Shown in pieces: positions 27,385 to 36,366 of a DNA stretch of 64,000 bases. The notes beneath the pieces were generated by a model, which saw nothing but the letters and a program-made list of their open reading frames with translations, made no database searches and was not told the origin of the DNA. The stretch is from JACCTH01 sp050741915 (lineage in GTDB: Bacteria; Actinomycetota; Acidimicrobiia; Spongiisociales; ZC4RG35). The DNA lies in the NCBI GenBank assembly GCA_050741915.1, contig JBOGEX010000017.1, forward strand, positions 10,575 through 74,574, written 5' to 3'. The position numbers and the translations under genes are program-made. Each line of letters begins with the position of its first letter. Positions within the stretch are counted from its first letter, which is position 1.

Positions 27385-29220
27385 GTGTCCGATCAGGTGA
27401 CCGTCTACGACTTGCAGGGTCGGGAAGACGCCCGCATCGAGCTCCGACAGCTCCCCCGCCTCATCCGCCACGGCCTGGCCGTCATCGTGGCTGCCGGACG
27501 AAGCGAATTTGTCCTCTCGACGAGCCTTCAGATCTTCTCGGGAGTCTCAGTCGCCCTCTCTCTCCTGATCGGGCAGAGGGCGCTACAAACCCTGCTTGAA
27601 GTCGATCGAGCAGGAACAGGGTTCGAACCGGTCATCCCCTGGGCCATCGCCCTCGCGGTCGTGACCGCTGCCAGCCTCTTTGCCAGCTCGGTCCAGCGCG
27701 AGCAGCAGCAGATCCTCGGCGAGTTGGTGGCCCGGCACATGCAACAGGCCACTCTCGAGGTCGCCACCAGGGTCGACCTCCAGGCCTTCGAGCATCCCGA
27801 CTTCCACAATCGCCTGCAGAGAGTGCAATCGGCGATGGGCCAGCCCCTGAACATGGTCTATGGCTTGAGTGGTATCGCTTCGGCGCTGATCGGCGTCTTC
27901 GGGGTGGCGGTGGCCCTCTTCGCCATCGAGCCCCTCCTGATTCCCATGGTACTGATCGTCCTGCTTCCGGCCTGGCTGGCAGCCTCGAGAAGGGGCTCGG
28001 AGTTCTGGCGTTTCTTCTGGCGGATGACCCCCCGGGATCGCGAGCGCAACTATCTCGGTCATCTCCTGGGAGGCCGGGACGAAGCCAAAGAGGTCCGGGC
28101 CTTCGGTTTGGGAAGCTTTCTTCTCGGCCGCTGGAACCGTCTCTACGACGATCGGCTCACGGACCTTCGCCAGGTGGCCCGACGCCAGCTCCGCTACTCC
28201 CTTCTCGCCACTGCAGTTATCGGGCTGGTACTGGGCACCACCGTGCTGCTCGTTGCCTGGCTCGCTGCCAGCGGACAGGTGTCGTTGTCAGAGGCAGGGA
28301 TTGCCGTCGCCGGGATCGCCGTCATCGGAGCCCGTCTGACCGGCGCTGGTTACTCGGCCGCCAGCCTTTCGGAGGCAGGCTTTTATCTCGACGACTTCAA
28401 CACCTTCCTCGCCCTCGCGACTCCCCCACCACCTCCGACCAATCAAGCTCCCTCCGGCTTCAAGACAATCGTCGCCCAGGACGTCACCTTCACTTATCCC
28501 AGCAGCCAAGAGCCGGCGTTGATCGATGTCTCTCTCCACATCGACGCCGGCGAGATCGTCGCCCTGGTCGGCGAGAACGGCTCCGGCAAGTCGACGTTGG
28601 CGAAACTCCTCGCCGGCCTCTACGTCCCTGCCGCGGGCGAGATCACCTGGGACGGAATCGACCTCGCCACCATTGACCAGACCGAGTTGAGCATGAAGGT
28701 GGCGGTGATCTTTCAGGACTTCATCCGCTACCACCTCGACGTGTCCGCCAACATCGGCTTCGGCAACATCGGATACTCGGCCAATGGTTCCGGCGGTCCG
28801 ACGCTCGAAGACGCCGCTCGCCAGGCCGGGGCGGACGATTTCATCGATCGGCTGCCGGCGGCGTATGACACTTTGCTCGGCCCCGAATTCCTCGGCGGCG
28901 TCGATCTCTCAGTTGGGCAGTGGCAACGGATTGCATTGGCGCGAGCCTTCTTTCGCGATGCCCCGCTGATCATCCTCGATGAACCCACTGCTTCCCTCGA
29001 CGCCAAAGCCGAACACGAATTGTTCGCTCGCATCCGCACGCTGCTCGCCGGCCGGACGGTGCTCTTGATCTCGCACCGGTTCTCCTCGGTGCGAGCGGCC
29101 GACCGGGTTTACGTGCTTCACGAGGGACGGGTCGTCGAACGCGGTACTCATGCCGAATTGATTGCCGCCGAGGGTCGTTACGCGGAGATGTACACGATGC
29201 AGGCGGAGGCATACCGCTAG
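27385..29220 (+). CDS. ABC transporter, fused membrane and ATPase domains (exporter type)
   Basis: 611 residues from GTG 27385, with TAGCCT ending six bases upstream. The membrane domain (about 1-330) has the six hydrophobic segments of type IV exporters. The ATPase domain has Walker A GENGSGKST near 395, a signature loop LSVGQWQRIALAR, Walker B LIILDEPTASLD and a switch His (LISHRFSS). It is a half-transporter and would act as a homodimer or with a partner elsewhere. The substrate is unknown. No lantibiotic or peptide gene is visible beside it. Confidence 0.88.
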   Translation: MSDQVTVYDLQGREDARIELRQLPRLIRHGLAVIVAAGRSEFVLSTSLQIFSGVSVALSLLIGQRALQTLLEVDRAGTGFEPVIPWAIALAVVTAASLFASSVQREQQQILGELVARHMQQATLEVATRVDLQAFEHPDFHNRLQRVQSAMGQPLNMVYGLSGIASALIGVFGVAVALFAIEPLLIPMVLIVLLPAWLAASRRGSEFWRFFWRMTPRDRERNYLGHLLGGRDEAKEVRAFGLGSFLLGRWNRLYDDRLTDLRQVARRQLRYSLLATAVIGLVLGTTVLLVAWLAASGQVSLSEAGIAVAGIAVIGARLTGAGYSAASLSEAGFYLDDFNTFLALATPPPPPTNQAPSGFKTIVAQDVTFTYPSSQEPALIDVSLHIDAGEIVALVGENGSGKSTLAKLLAGLYVPAAGEITWDGIDLATIDQTELSMKVAVIFQDFIRYHLDVSANIGFGNIGYSANGSGGPTLEDAARQAGADDFIDRLPAAYDTLLGPEFLGGVDLSVGQWQRIALARAFFRDAPLIILDEPTASLDAKAEHELFARIRTLLAGRTVLLISHRFSSVRAADRVYVLHEGRVVERGTHAELIAAEGRYAEMYTMQAEAYR

Positions 29221-29222
29221 TC

Positions 29223-29242
29223 CCCTTCTTGCGTAAGAAGGG
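29223..29242. terminator. Bidirectional hairpin containing TTCTTGCGTA (collapsed palindrome copy 3)
   Basis: CCCTTCTT (29223-29230) pairs with AAGAAGGG (29235-29242) around GCGT. It sits between the stops of the convergent ABC transporter and gatB genes, so it can end both transcripts. It contains the ten-base TTCTTGCGTA and looks like that palindrome with its centre deleted, although chance similarity is possible. Confidence 0.55.
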
Positions 29243-29243
29243 A

Positions 29244-30686
29244 TCAAGCGAGTCTTTGCCGCAAGGTCTCGTTGACCATTTTCGGATCGGCTTTGCCTCC
29301 GGTCGACTTCATCACCAGACCGACCAAGAACCCGAGCACTTTCTCCTCCCCCGATCGATAGCGCTCGACGGCCGCGCCCTCTGTCGCCAGGACCTCCGCC
29401 ACCGCCGCTTCAATGGCAGAGGTGTCCGAGATCTGCAACAAGTCAAGGCGGGCGGCGACCACCTCGGCCGGCTCTCCACTCATCAGCATCTCCACCAGCA
29501 CCTCTTTGGCAGCCGACGACGAGAGTCGCCCATCTTCAGTCATCGCAATCAGCCCGAAGAGGTTGGGGCCATCGATGGCAGCAACCGTGTCGAGGCGGCG
29601 AATCGCGGCCGTGAGCTCGCCCGCCACCCAGTTGGCGGCTGTTGTCGGTTTGGCACCCAAGGAAACCGCGTCCTCGAAGGTCCGCCGCAACTCCGGCTCG
29701 GCGACAGCCAGAGCGCGGGCGGTATGCGGAGCGATCCCGAGGCTCTCGAGGCGCAAGCGACGATCGGCGGGAAGTTCGGGAAGCTCGGCCCCGAGACGGT
29801 CGACCACATCAGACGAAAAGACCATGGGCAGAAGATCAGGTTCCGCGAAGTAGCGATAATCCGAGCTCTCCTCCTTGCTCCGCATGCTGCGAGTAGCTCC
29901 CGACTCCTCGTCCCAATGCCGTGTCTCCTGCTTCACCGCTTGTCCGTTCTCGAGCACGGCGACCTGGCGATCGATCTCCGAGGCTACTGCTCGTTCCAAA
30001 GATCGGAACGAGTTCATGTTCTTGATCTCAACCTTCGTCCCCAGCTCGATATTGCCCACAGGACGCACAGAAATGTTGGCGTCGAATCGGATCGAGCCCG
30101 CTTCCATGCGGGCGTCAGACACGCCGAGTTCGAAGACGAGATTTCGTAAGTCTTGGGCGTAGGCTCGCGTCTCGGCTGCTGAGCGCAGGTCGGGGCGGGA
30201 AACGATCTCCACCAGCGGTACTCCGGAGCGGTTGAAGTCGAGCAACGTCGAGGTGGCGGTGTGGATTCGCCCTCCGTTTCCTTGGTGGAGGCTTTTGCCA
30301 GTGTCCTCCTCCATATGAGCACGCTCGATCCCGATTCGACGTGTCTCCTCGCCCACGGTCACATCGAGCCAGCCATCACGACAAACCGGAAGGTCGAACT
30401 GACTGACCTGATAGTTCTTGGGGAGATCGGCATAGAAGTAGTTCTTGCGATGAAAGACCGACTTTTCCGTGATCTCGCAGTGCAAAGCGAGACCGATGCG
30501 AATGATCCAGTCGAGAGCGACGCTGTTGACGACCGGCAACGCTCCGGGGAGCCCCAGGCAGGTCGGGCAAACCCTGGTGTTGGCCTCGTCACCGAAGGAG
30601 ACCTCGCAACCGCAGAACATCTTCGACTTGGTTTTGAGCTCGACATGGACTTCTATGCCGATGACCGGCTCCCACGTTGGCGTCAT
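29244..30686 (-). CDS. gatB: Asp-tRNA(Asn)/Glu-tRNA(Gln) amidotransferase subunit B
   Basis: 480 residues from ATG 30686, which overlaps the gatA stop as ATGA. A longer in-frame start at 30875 lies inside gatA. It phosphorylates and amidates mischarged Glu-tRNA(Gln)/Asp-tRNA(Asn) using ammonia from GatA. Family signature: PVIGIEVHVEL at the N-terminus, zinc-site cysteines in FCGCEVSFG...CPTCLGLPG, HRKNYFYADLPKNYQ, and the C-terminal YqeY-like tail domain (VGLVMKSTGGKADPKMV). Third gene of gatC-gatA-gatB. Confidence 0.96.
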   Translation of the reverse strand: MTPTWEPVIGIEVHVELKTKSKMFCGCEVSFGDEANTRVCPTCLGLPGALPVVNSVALDWIIRIGLALHCEITEKSVFHRKNYFYADLPKNYQVSQFDLPVCRDGWLDVTVGEETRRIGIERAHMEEDTGKSLHQGNGGRIHTATSTLLDFNRSGVPLVEIVSRPDLRSAAETRAYAQDLRNLVFELGVSDARMEAGSIRFDANISVRPVGNIELGTKVEIKNMNSFRSLERAVASEIDRQVAVLENGQAVKQETRHWDEESGATRSMRSKEESSDYRYFAEPDLLPMVFSSDVVDRLGAELPELPADRRLRLESLGIAPHTARALAVAEPELRRTFEDAVSLGAKPTTAANWVAGELTAAIRRLDTVAAIDGPNLFGLIAMTEDGRLSSSAAKEVLVEMLMSGEPAEVVAARLDLLQISDTSAIEAAVAEVLATEGAAVERYRSGEEKVLGFLVGLVMKSTGGKADPKMVNETLRQRLA

Positions 30687-32143
30687 GGTTGAGCCGCCAT
30701 CGCCGGGCGAGCCGTGAACCCTGCCAGAGCTTCGACTGCCGCCGCCGTTTGGAACATCACCCTCTCGCCCAGGGCCGGTGCCATGACCTGGAACCCGATC
30801 GGGAGGCCGGCGGAGTCGAGCCCGATGGGAACGGAGATCGCCGGGGTCCCGGCCAGGTTGGCAGGAATCGTGCAAACGTCGGAGAGGTACATGGCGAGCG
30901 GGTCCCGGGTTTTCGCCCCGAGCTCGAAGGCAGTGGTCGGGCTGGTGGGCGAAACCAGCACATCGACGTGTTCGAAGCCGCTTTGCAGCTCGGCGATCAG
31001 AAGGCTGCGCACCTTCTGCGCCTTCCCGTAGAAGGCGTCGTAGTAGCCAGCGGAAAGCGCATAGGTGCCGAGCAGAATCCGCCGAGTGACTTCTGGTCCG
31101 AATCCTTCGGCTCGAGTTCGAGCCATCATCTCCTCCACCGTTGCCCCCGGCACCCGGAGCCCGTACCGGACCCCATCGAAGCGGGCAAGGTTGGCCGAGG
31201 CTTCGGCTGGGTTGATGAGGTAGTAGGCCGAGAGAGCAACCTCGAACGACGGCAGTGAAACCTCCATCACCTTGGCTCCTTCATCGGCCAGCTTGTCCAC
31301 CATGGCGGTGGTGGCGGCGGCGACCTCGGAGTCGTACCCCTCGCCGGAAAGCTCACGCACGATCCCGATCCGCAGGCCGCTCACTCCTTCGCCCAAACGG
31401 TCACCGATCTCGGGTAGTGGCCCCTCGTAGGAGGTCGCATCGAGGGGGTCATGACCGCCTACGGCTTGAAACAACGTCAGCGCGTCGGCGACGGTGCGAG
31501 CGAAAGGACCGATCTGGTCGAGACTGGAAGCGAACGCCACCAATCCATACCGGCTGATCAGGCCATAGGTCGGCTTGAACCCGACGACCCCGCATAAGGC
31601 CGCCGGCTGTCGAATCGACCCCCCGGTGTCGGAGCCGAAGGCACCGAGGACCGAGCCCACTGCCACCGCAGCGGCCGATCCCCCGGAGCTCCCGCCTGGC
31701 ACACGCTCGGGATTCCAAGGGTTGCGGGTGGGCCCATAAGCAGAGTTCTCGGTCGACGACCCCATGGCGAACTCGTCGCAGTTCGTCTTTCCGATCAGGA
31801 TCGCGCCTGCGTCTCGCAGCCGGCTGACGGCGGTGGCGTCGTACGGCGGTCGATAACCGGCGAGGATCTGGCTGGCACACGTCGTTTCAAGATTGCGAGT
31901 GCAGAAGTTGTCCTTCACCGCCACCGGGATTCCCTCCAAAGGACCGCGGTCAGTTCCCCGGCGGATGCGTTTGTCGGAGTCGGCGGCCGCGACTGCCGCC
32001 CCTTCGTGGTCGATGGTGAGAAAACAATGAAGGTCGGCCTCGGTCAACGAGGCCCGCTCCAATACCGACCCGAGGAGTTCGATGGCAGACAACTCCTTCT
32101 TCGTCAGGGCTACCCGCGCAGCAGCAATCGTGAAGTCCGACAT
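30683..32143 (-). CDS. gatA: Asp-tRNA(Asn)/Glu-tRNA(Gln) amidotransferase subunit A
   Basis: 486 residues. This is the amidase-signature subunit that hydrolyses glutamine and channels ammonia to GatB. The Ser-cisSer-Lys triad is visible: VAVKDNFCTRN (Lys ~76), GGSSGGSAAAVAVG (cis-Ser ~152) and SDTGGSIRQPAALCG (Ser ~176). The length is normal. The start overlaps the gatC stop by one base (TGATG), and the stop overlaps the gatB start. Confidence 0.96.
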   Translation of the reverse strand: MSDFTIAAARVALTKKELSAIELLGSVLERASLTEADLHCFLTIDHEGAAVAAADSDKRIRRGTDRGPLEGIPVAVKDNFCTRNLETTCASQILAGYRPPYDATAVSRLRDAGAILIGKTNCDEFAMGSSTENSAYGPTRNPWNPERVPGGSSGGSAAAVAVGSVLGAFGSDTGGSIRQPAALCGVVGFKPTYGLISRYGLVAFASSLDQIGPFARTVADALTLFQAVGGHDPLDATSYEGPLPEIGDRLGEGVSGLRIGIVRELSGEGYDSEVAAATTAMVDKLADEGAKVMEVSLPSFEVALSAYYLINPAEASANLARFDGVRYGLRVPGATVEEMMARTRAEGFGPEVTRRILLGTYALSAGYYDAFYGKAQKVRSLLIAELQSGFEHVDVLVSPTSPTTAFELGAKTRDPLAMYLSDVCTIPANLAGTPAISVPIGLDSAGLPIGFQVMAPALGERVMFQTAAAVEALAGFTARPAMAAQP

Positions 32144-32430
32144 CAGCTCTCGAGCGCGGGCGGGACAACGAAGTAGACGCCGTCGGTGACGGGCGCGGCC
32201 GCCAGGACCTCGTCGCGATCGAGGGATGGTCGAACCTCGTCGGGGCGGAACTGGTTGACGATGCCGAGGGGGTGAGCGGTCGGTTCGAAGCCCTCGGTGT
32301 CAACGTCTTGGACCCGGGCGGCGTGTTCGAGGATCAAGCCAAGCTGATCGCGATAGAACGTGAGTTCTTCGGGCGACAAAGCCAGACGGGCCAGACGGGC
32401 GACGTAGGAGATGTCGATGTCAACCGGCAT
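32143..32430 (-). CDS. gatC: Asp-tRNA(Asn)/Glu-tRNA(Gln) amidotransferase subunit C
   Basis: 95 residues, typical for GatC, which stabilises the GatA-GatB complex. Signature: ISYVARLARLALSPEEL at the N-terminus, and the loop with DTEGFEPTAHP before the Val/Pro-rich C-terminus. First gene of the gatCAB operon. A full gatCAB implies that Gln-tRNA, Asn-tRNA or both are made by the indirect route. Confidence 0.94.
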   Translation of the reverse strand: MPVDIDISYVARLARLALSPEELTFYRDQLGLILEHAARVQDVDTEGFEPTAHPLGIVNQFRPDEVRPSLDRDEVLAAAPVTDGVYFVVPPALES

Positions 32431-32555
32431 AAGGCTTTCCGCCGAGATGGGGAGCAGGGCAGTTTAGGTAAAGCCGCTTTCGGAATTTCCCGTTTGCAGG
32501 CTTCATGGGCCCATGCTTAGCTGCCTCGGGTTCGCTGGCTCCGGGAGGGGATTAC

Positions 32556-33737
32556 GTGCTCAAGGCAGGCTTCGCTATTGCCGAGAGAGTCTTGATGGAG
32601 TGGTGGAGTCGGCGCGGTTTCCCCGCCAGGGCTGGCGCGATCAGGCGCCGGCATTCGGCGCTGATCATGGTCCTGGCCTTGGCCATCGGAGCCATGCCGG
32701 CAGTGGCCCAAACCGCCTTCGTCCCCGCCCAACCCTTCGACCCGAGCCAAATCGTTTTCCCCATCGTCGGCGGTCCGACGTACTACATCGACGACTTCTA
32801 TCAGCCACGCTCCGGAGGGCGTACCCACGGAGCAACCGACATCATGACCGACGGGGTCAAGGGCTGGCCGGTGGTGGCAGCGGCCGATGGCATGGTCACC
32901 TGGATCGGCTCGACTTGTTGTTACTTGGCCCTCGATCATGGTGGCGGTTACGAGACCTGGTACATCCACCTCAACAACGACACCGAAGGCACCGACGACG
33001 GTCAGGGTTCGGGCATCGCCGTTACCGAAGGAACCGTCGTTGCCCAAGGCCAACTGATCGGGTGGGTGGGTGACAGTGGCAATGCCGAGAGCGTCGGACC
33101 CCACCTTCATTTCGAGATTCGCCTCAACGACACCCCGATCAATCCCTATCCCTATCTGATCAATGCTCCTCACCTCTCGAGCCCAGGCGAGGGATATCTG
33201 CCACCGGAGCCGAGCGCCAACACCTTCACCGATGATGACGGGAACCCGCACGAGGCCAATATTGAGAAGCTCTACGAGAACGGGATCACAATCGGCTGCG
33301 CCCCCGGACTTTATTGCCCGCTGCAAACTCTGAGTCGGGGTCAGATCGCCCTCTTCATCCAGCGACTGCTCGACCTCCCCGCTGCCACGAGCGACTACTA
33401 CGACGATGACAACGGCTCACCCTACGAAGCAGCGGCCAACGCCATCACCGCCAGCGGCATCGGGTTCGGATGTGGCGACCGAATCTTTTGCGAAGACGAC
33501 CCCCTCCCCCGCGAGGAGATGGCGGAGTTGTTGGTCCGCACCTTCGGACTGTCGGCGGCGGGGACCGACTACTTCGATGACGACAATGGGTCGGGATTCG
33601 AGGCATCCATCAATGCCCTGCGACAAGCGGGAATCACGATTGGTTGCGATCCCGACGACCCCGCCAAGTACTGTCCAGATCGGTCTCTAACCAGAGACGA
33701 GATGGCAACCTTCTTCGTTCGAGCGATGGGGCTGTAG
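32556..33737 (+). CDS. Secreted M23 peptidase with three SLH-like repeats
   Basis: 393 residues from GTG 32556, chosen because GGGAGGGG lies five bases upstream. A signal peptide (SALIMVLALAIGAMPAVAQ) follows a basic start. The M23 (LytM-like) domain shows zinc ligands in GGRTHGATDIM and GPHLHFEIR, about residues 90-205, so it should cleave peptidoglycan cross-bridges. Three SLH-like repeats (from ~225) each hold DDDNGSPYE-like and GIT.GC motifs and probably anchor the protein to the cell wall. Divergent from gatC. Confidence 0.85.
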   Translation: MLKAGFAIAERVLMEWWSRRGFPARAGAIRRRHSALIMVLALAIGAMPAVAQTAFVPAQPFDPSQIVFPIVGGPTYYIDDFYQPRSGGRTHGATDIMTDGVKGWPVVAAADGMVTWIGSTCCYLALDHGGGYETWYIHLNNDTEGTDDGQGSGIAVTEGTVVAQGQLIGWVGDSGNAESVGPHLHFEIRLNDTPINPYPYLINAPHLSSPGEGYLPPEPSANTFTDDDGNPHEANIEKLYENGITIGCAPGLYCPLQTLSRGQIALFIQRLLDLPAATSDYYDDDNGSPYEAAANAITASGIGFGCGDRIFCEDDPLPREEMAELLVRTFGLSAAGTDYFDDDNGSGFEASINALRQAGITIGCDPDDPAKYCPDRSLTRDEMATFFVRAMGL

Positions 33738-33805
33738 ACGGTCTGAGAACCAAAAAAAGCAGCCGGGCGTCTAAGCAACGTGATCGCCCACGCAGCGACC
33801 AACAA

Positions 33806-34318
33806 ATGATTGCCGTCGACACCGGTGAGATTCCGGTCGTGCGGATGCAGGAACAATCCTTCGAGGCGTTCTACCGCACCAATCGCCAACACATCTTTCG
33901 GGCTCTGGCTTTGACCCTGGGCAGCCGTGATCTGGCGGCGGAGGCGGTCGACGAGGCGATGACCCGGACCTATCAGCACTGGCGCACAGTGGCGGCATTC
34001 GACAACCAGGCCGGTTGGACCTATCGGGTCGGGCTCAACTGGGCGCGGTCGCGGCTGCGCAAGCGCCGTCGGGAGGTCCTCGCCGATCAGATGCCAGAGC
34101 GCTTGACAGAAGTCACGTTTAGCGACCCCGACCTCGACCGAGCAGTCAAGGCCTTGCCTTTGGATTCGCGAGCAGTAGTGGTGCTCCGCCATTATCTCGA
34201 TTGGAGCACCGACGATGTCGCTTCGGCCCTCCACATCAGGCCCGGAACCGTGAAGAGCCGTCTCCATCGGGCGATGGCGGAATTGCGCCAGCAACTGGGG
34301 ATGAACCATGAGGCTTGA
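33806..34318 (+). CDS. ECF-type RNA polymerase sigma factor
   Basis: 170 residues from ATG 33806. The frame is open further upstream to 33644, but that part overlaps the SLH gene. Region 2: FEAFYRTNRQHIFRALALTL ... DLAAEAVDEAMTRTYQHW. Region 4: LDSRAVVVLRHYLDWSTDDV and the recognition helix HIRPGTVKSRLHRAMAEL. It overlaps the next gene by 11 bases, the usual arrangement for an ECF sigma factor and its membrane anti-sigma partner. Confidence 0.88.
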   Translation: MIAVDTGEIPVVRMQEQSFEAFYRTNRQHIFRALALTLGSRDLAAEAVDEAMTRTYQHWRTVAAFDNQAGWTYRVGLNWARSRLRKRRREVLADQMPERLTEVTFSDPDLDRAVKALPLDSRAVVVLRHYLDWSTDDVASALHIRPGTVKSRLHRAMAELRQQLGMNHEA

Positions 34319-35849
34319 AGATCGAATTCGGACTGAATTGCATGACACTGCCGAGCGGCTGGCTCTCGACCCCGGCGAGTACCGGCGGGCAGTCGCGACG
34401 GGCTTGCGGCGGCGCCGGCAACAGATCATCGGGACCCTTTCGGGAATGGTCGCTGTCGCCGGGCTGGTGCTAGTCGCCCTCTTTCTCCGACCCGGCGGCG
34501 AAATGGTAGTGACCCCCTCGTCGACCACCGCTCCCGCCACCACGGCTCCCAGCCCGGCGACAACCGCCCTTCCTGTCGCCGTGGCGGGAGTGGCGGTGGT
34601 GGTTGCCGGTCCCAATGGAATCGCCTGGACGGAACTCGACTCCGACGGCGGCGGTGGCGTTTTAGAAAGTGATCCCTACTACGAGACCATCTCCTGGGTA
34701 GCGGGCGACCGCCAGGGCGGCCTGGTCTTCACCCATGAGGTCACACCGCTTTCCTGGGAACAGGGCACCTTGCTCTGGTTGCCCGCCGGCGCACCCGCTC
34801 CGCGACCGGTTGCGGCACCCCCGGCCGGAGGGTTGATCACTCCCATCGGCGTCGACAGCGGTCGCCTCTATTTCCGGGTCGATTCACAGGGGATGAGTGA
34901 AGTCGTAGGCGTTGATCTCGACGGCCAGAACCAGCAGGTGGTCGTCTCGGCGACCCCGATGATGATCGGAGCCTCTCTGGCCGAGGGGAGGATCGTCGTC
35001 GCCCTAGGAGGCGATTGCGGAGGACTCGAATTCTACGCGGTTGATGGCACCGCCCTAGCTGACCCGGCCTGGGTACAGGACTGTCTGCCCACCTCGATCA
35101 GCGACATTTCCTTGACCAGCGACTTCCTCTTCACCCTCGAAGAAGGAAGCGACGGACGGGCGCTTCGTCGGACTGATATCGAGACCGGTGAAAGTGTGGT
35201 TAGTGACGTGGTCGACGGCTGGCAGATCGATGCCCTGGACAATGGCACCGTTGCTGTCGGCGGAGCGAGAGTCACCGTCGGCGACTTCAGCGGTGCCATC
35301 TTCGAGCCCACTTCGGAATTCGACGGCGCGTATACCTTCGCTTTGGTGCCTCAGCTCAACATCCGAACCGACGCCTCCCTGGGGTCGGGTCTCGGAGAAC
35401 TGCCTTGCACCCCAATGGATCTCCCGCCATTGGCATCGCAGGGTCTGCCGGAGCCGGTCGAGGCGAAGCGTCAGCTCATTTTCGAACTTGCCTCCGGTTG
35501 CGAGCTTGCTCGCTTGGCCGAGGTCGTCCTCGCCGACGGTGCCGCCTTTACTTTTGGGGGCGAAGCGGACCCGGTGCAGACTTGGGTCGCCAGCGCCCGC
35601 CACGGGTTTGACGTTCTCTCGATGACGGTCCGGATGCTCAACGCCGACCCTGCCCTCGAACGCTCCGGCGCCTATGCGTGGCCAGCGGTCCATGCGACGG
35701 GAAGCGATGAGGACTGGGAGGCGCTCTCCGGAATTCTCGCCGCCGCCGAGTTCGGGCAATACGACCAGTATCGAGAGAGCGGGTATCTCGGGTTACGGGT
35801 GGGCATCGGCCCCGACGGACGGCTCGCCTACCTCGTCGCCGGCGACTAA
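34308..35849 (+). CDS. Single-pass membrane protein, probable partner (anti-sigma) of the ECF factor
   Basis: 513 residues. About 45 Arg-rich cytoplasmic residues (ELHDTAERLALDPGEYRRAV) precede one membrane helix (GTLSGMVAVAGLVLVALFL). A Thr/Pro/Ala linker and a large extracellular region with beta-propeller-like repeats (VDSGRLYFRVDSQG, LAEGRIVVALGGD) follow. No zinc anti-sigma HxxxCxxC motif is seen. The 11-base overlap with the sigma gene and the topology argue that it controls that factor in response to an envelope signal. Function is inferred from context only. Confidence 0.6.
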   Translation: MRLEDRIRTELHDTAERLALDPGEYRRAVATGLRRRRQQIIGTLSGMVAVAGLVLVALFLRPGGEMVVTPSSTTAPATTAPSPATTALPVAVAGVAVVVAGPNGIAWTELDSDGGGGVLESDPYYETISWVAGDRQGGLVFTHEVTPLSWEQGTLLWLPAGAPAPRPVAAPPAGGLITPIGVDSGRLYFRVDSQGMSEVVGVDLDGQNQQVVVSATPMMIGASLAEGRIVVALGGDCGGLEFYAVDGTALADPAWVQDCLPTSISDISLTSDFLFTLEEGSDGRALRRTDIETGESVVSDVVDGWQIDALDNGTVAVGGARVTVGDFSGAIFEPTSEFDGAYTFALVPQLNIRTDASLGSGLGELPCTPMDLPPLASQGLPEPVEAKRQLIFELASGCELARLAEVVLADGAAFTFGGEADPVQTWVASARHGFDVLSMTVRMLNADPALERSGAYAWPAVHATGSDEDWEALSGILAAAEFGQYDQYRESGYLGLRVGIGPDGRLAYLVAGD

Positions 35850-35869
35850 GGCACGGCCTGCTGCTCAAC

Positions 35870-35917
35870 TTCTTGCGTAAATCTCGTCACGTAAACGTGA
35901 CGAGATTTACGCAAGAA
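35870..35917. repeat. TTCTTGCGTA palindrome, copy 4 (22-bp perfect stem)
   Basis: Arms 35870-35891 and 35896-35917 are perfectly complementary over 22 bases with a TAAA loop. The outer ten bases are TTCTTGCGTA, as in copies 1-3. The inner arm differs, so the outer motif is conserved while the centre varies. The 3' arm runs into ATGGGG, a possible start of the next gene. Confidence 0.8.
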
Positions 35918-36366
35918 TGGGGCCGGTGTCCAAACATCTCTCAATGGAGGCCGAGGAAACCGTTCGGAGGGTGCCATACCGGCTCGTATACGTCGGCCTC
36001 GGCTTGGTGGCCTTGGCCGCGGTCCTGTTGGCCGTTGCCTTTGGTGGGGGTGGTGAACCCACGCCCCTCCCGGAGCCGATCGAGTCCCTAACTCCCCATC
36101 CGAACGACTCGGCCCTCGCCCAGGCGATCCTCGAAGTCGACCTCGAGTCCGGATACCGGGCGCAGATCTACGTCAACGGATTCCTCATCCCCGAGAACGA
36201 GGTTGCTTTCGTGGAACCGACGGGTGTTCACCGGTGGCAGCCGAGCCCGCAAAGTCTGGTCATGCAAGCCTGGACCCCGGGTACGCACGAGGTCCGGATC
36301 GTCTGGGATTCGTTATCCGGTCTCCCCAGCCCCGGCGAGTTCGAATGGACTTTCCGCGTCCAGTAG
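35917..36366 (+). CDS. Small single-pass membrane protein, function unknown
   Basis: 149 residues if started at ATG 35917, whose A is the last base of the palindrome. ATG 35944 (MEAEETVRRVPYRL) is a likely alternative. One membrane segment (LVYVGLGLVALAAVLLAVAF) is followed by an extracellular ~95-residue beta-rich domain (IYVNGFLIPENEVAFVEPTG, THEVRIVWDSLSG). I recognise no family. Its 3' end overlaps the convergent dapE gene by 54 bases. Confidence 0.65.
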   Translation: MGPVSKHLSMEAEETVRRVPYRLVYVGLGLVALAAVLLAVAFGGGGEPTPLPEPIESLTPHPNDSALAQAILEVDLESGYRAQIYVNGFLIPENEVAFVEPTGVHRWQPSPQSLVMQAWTPGTHEVRIVWDSLSGLPSPGEFEWTFRVQ

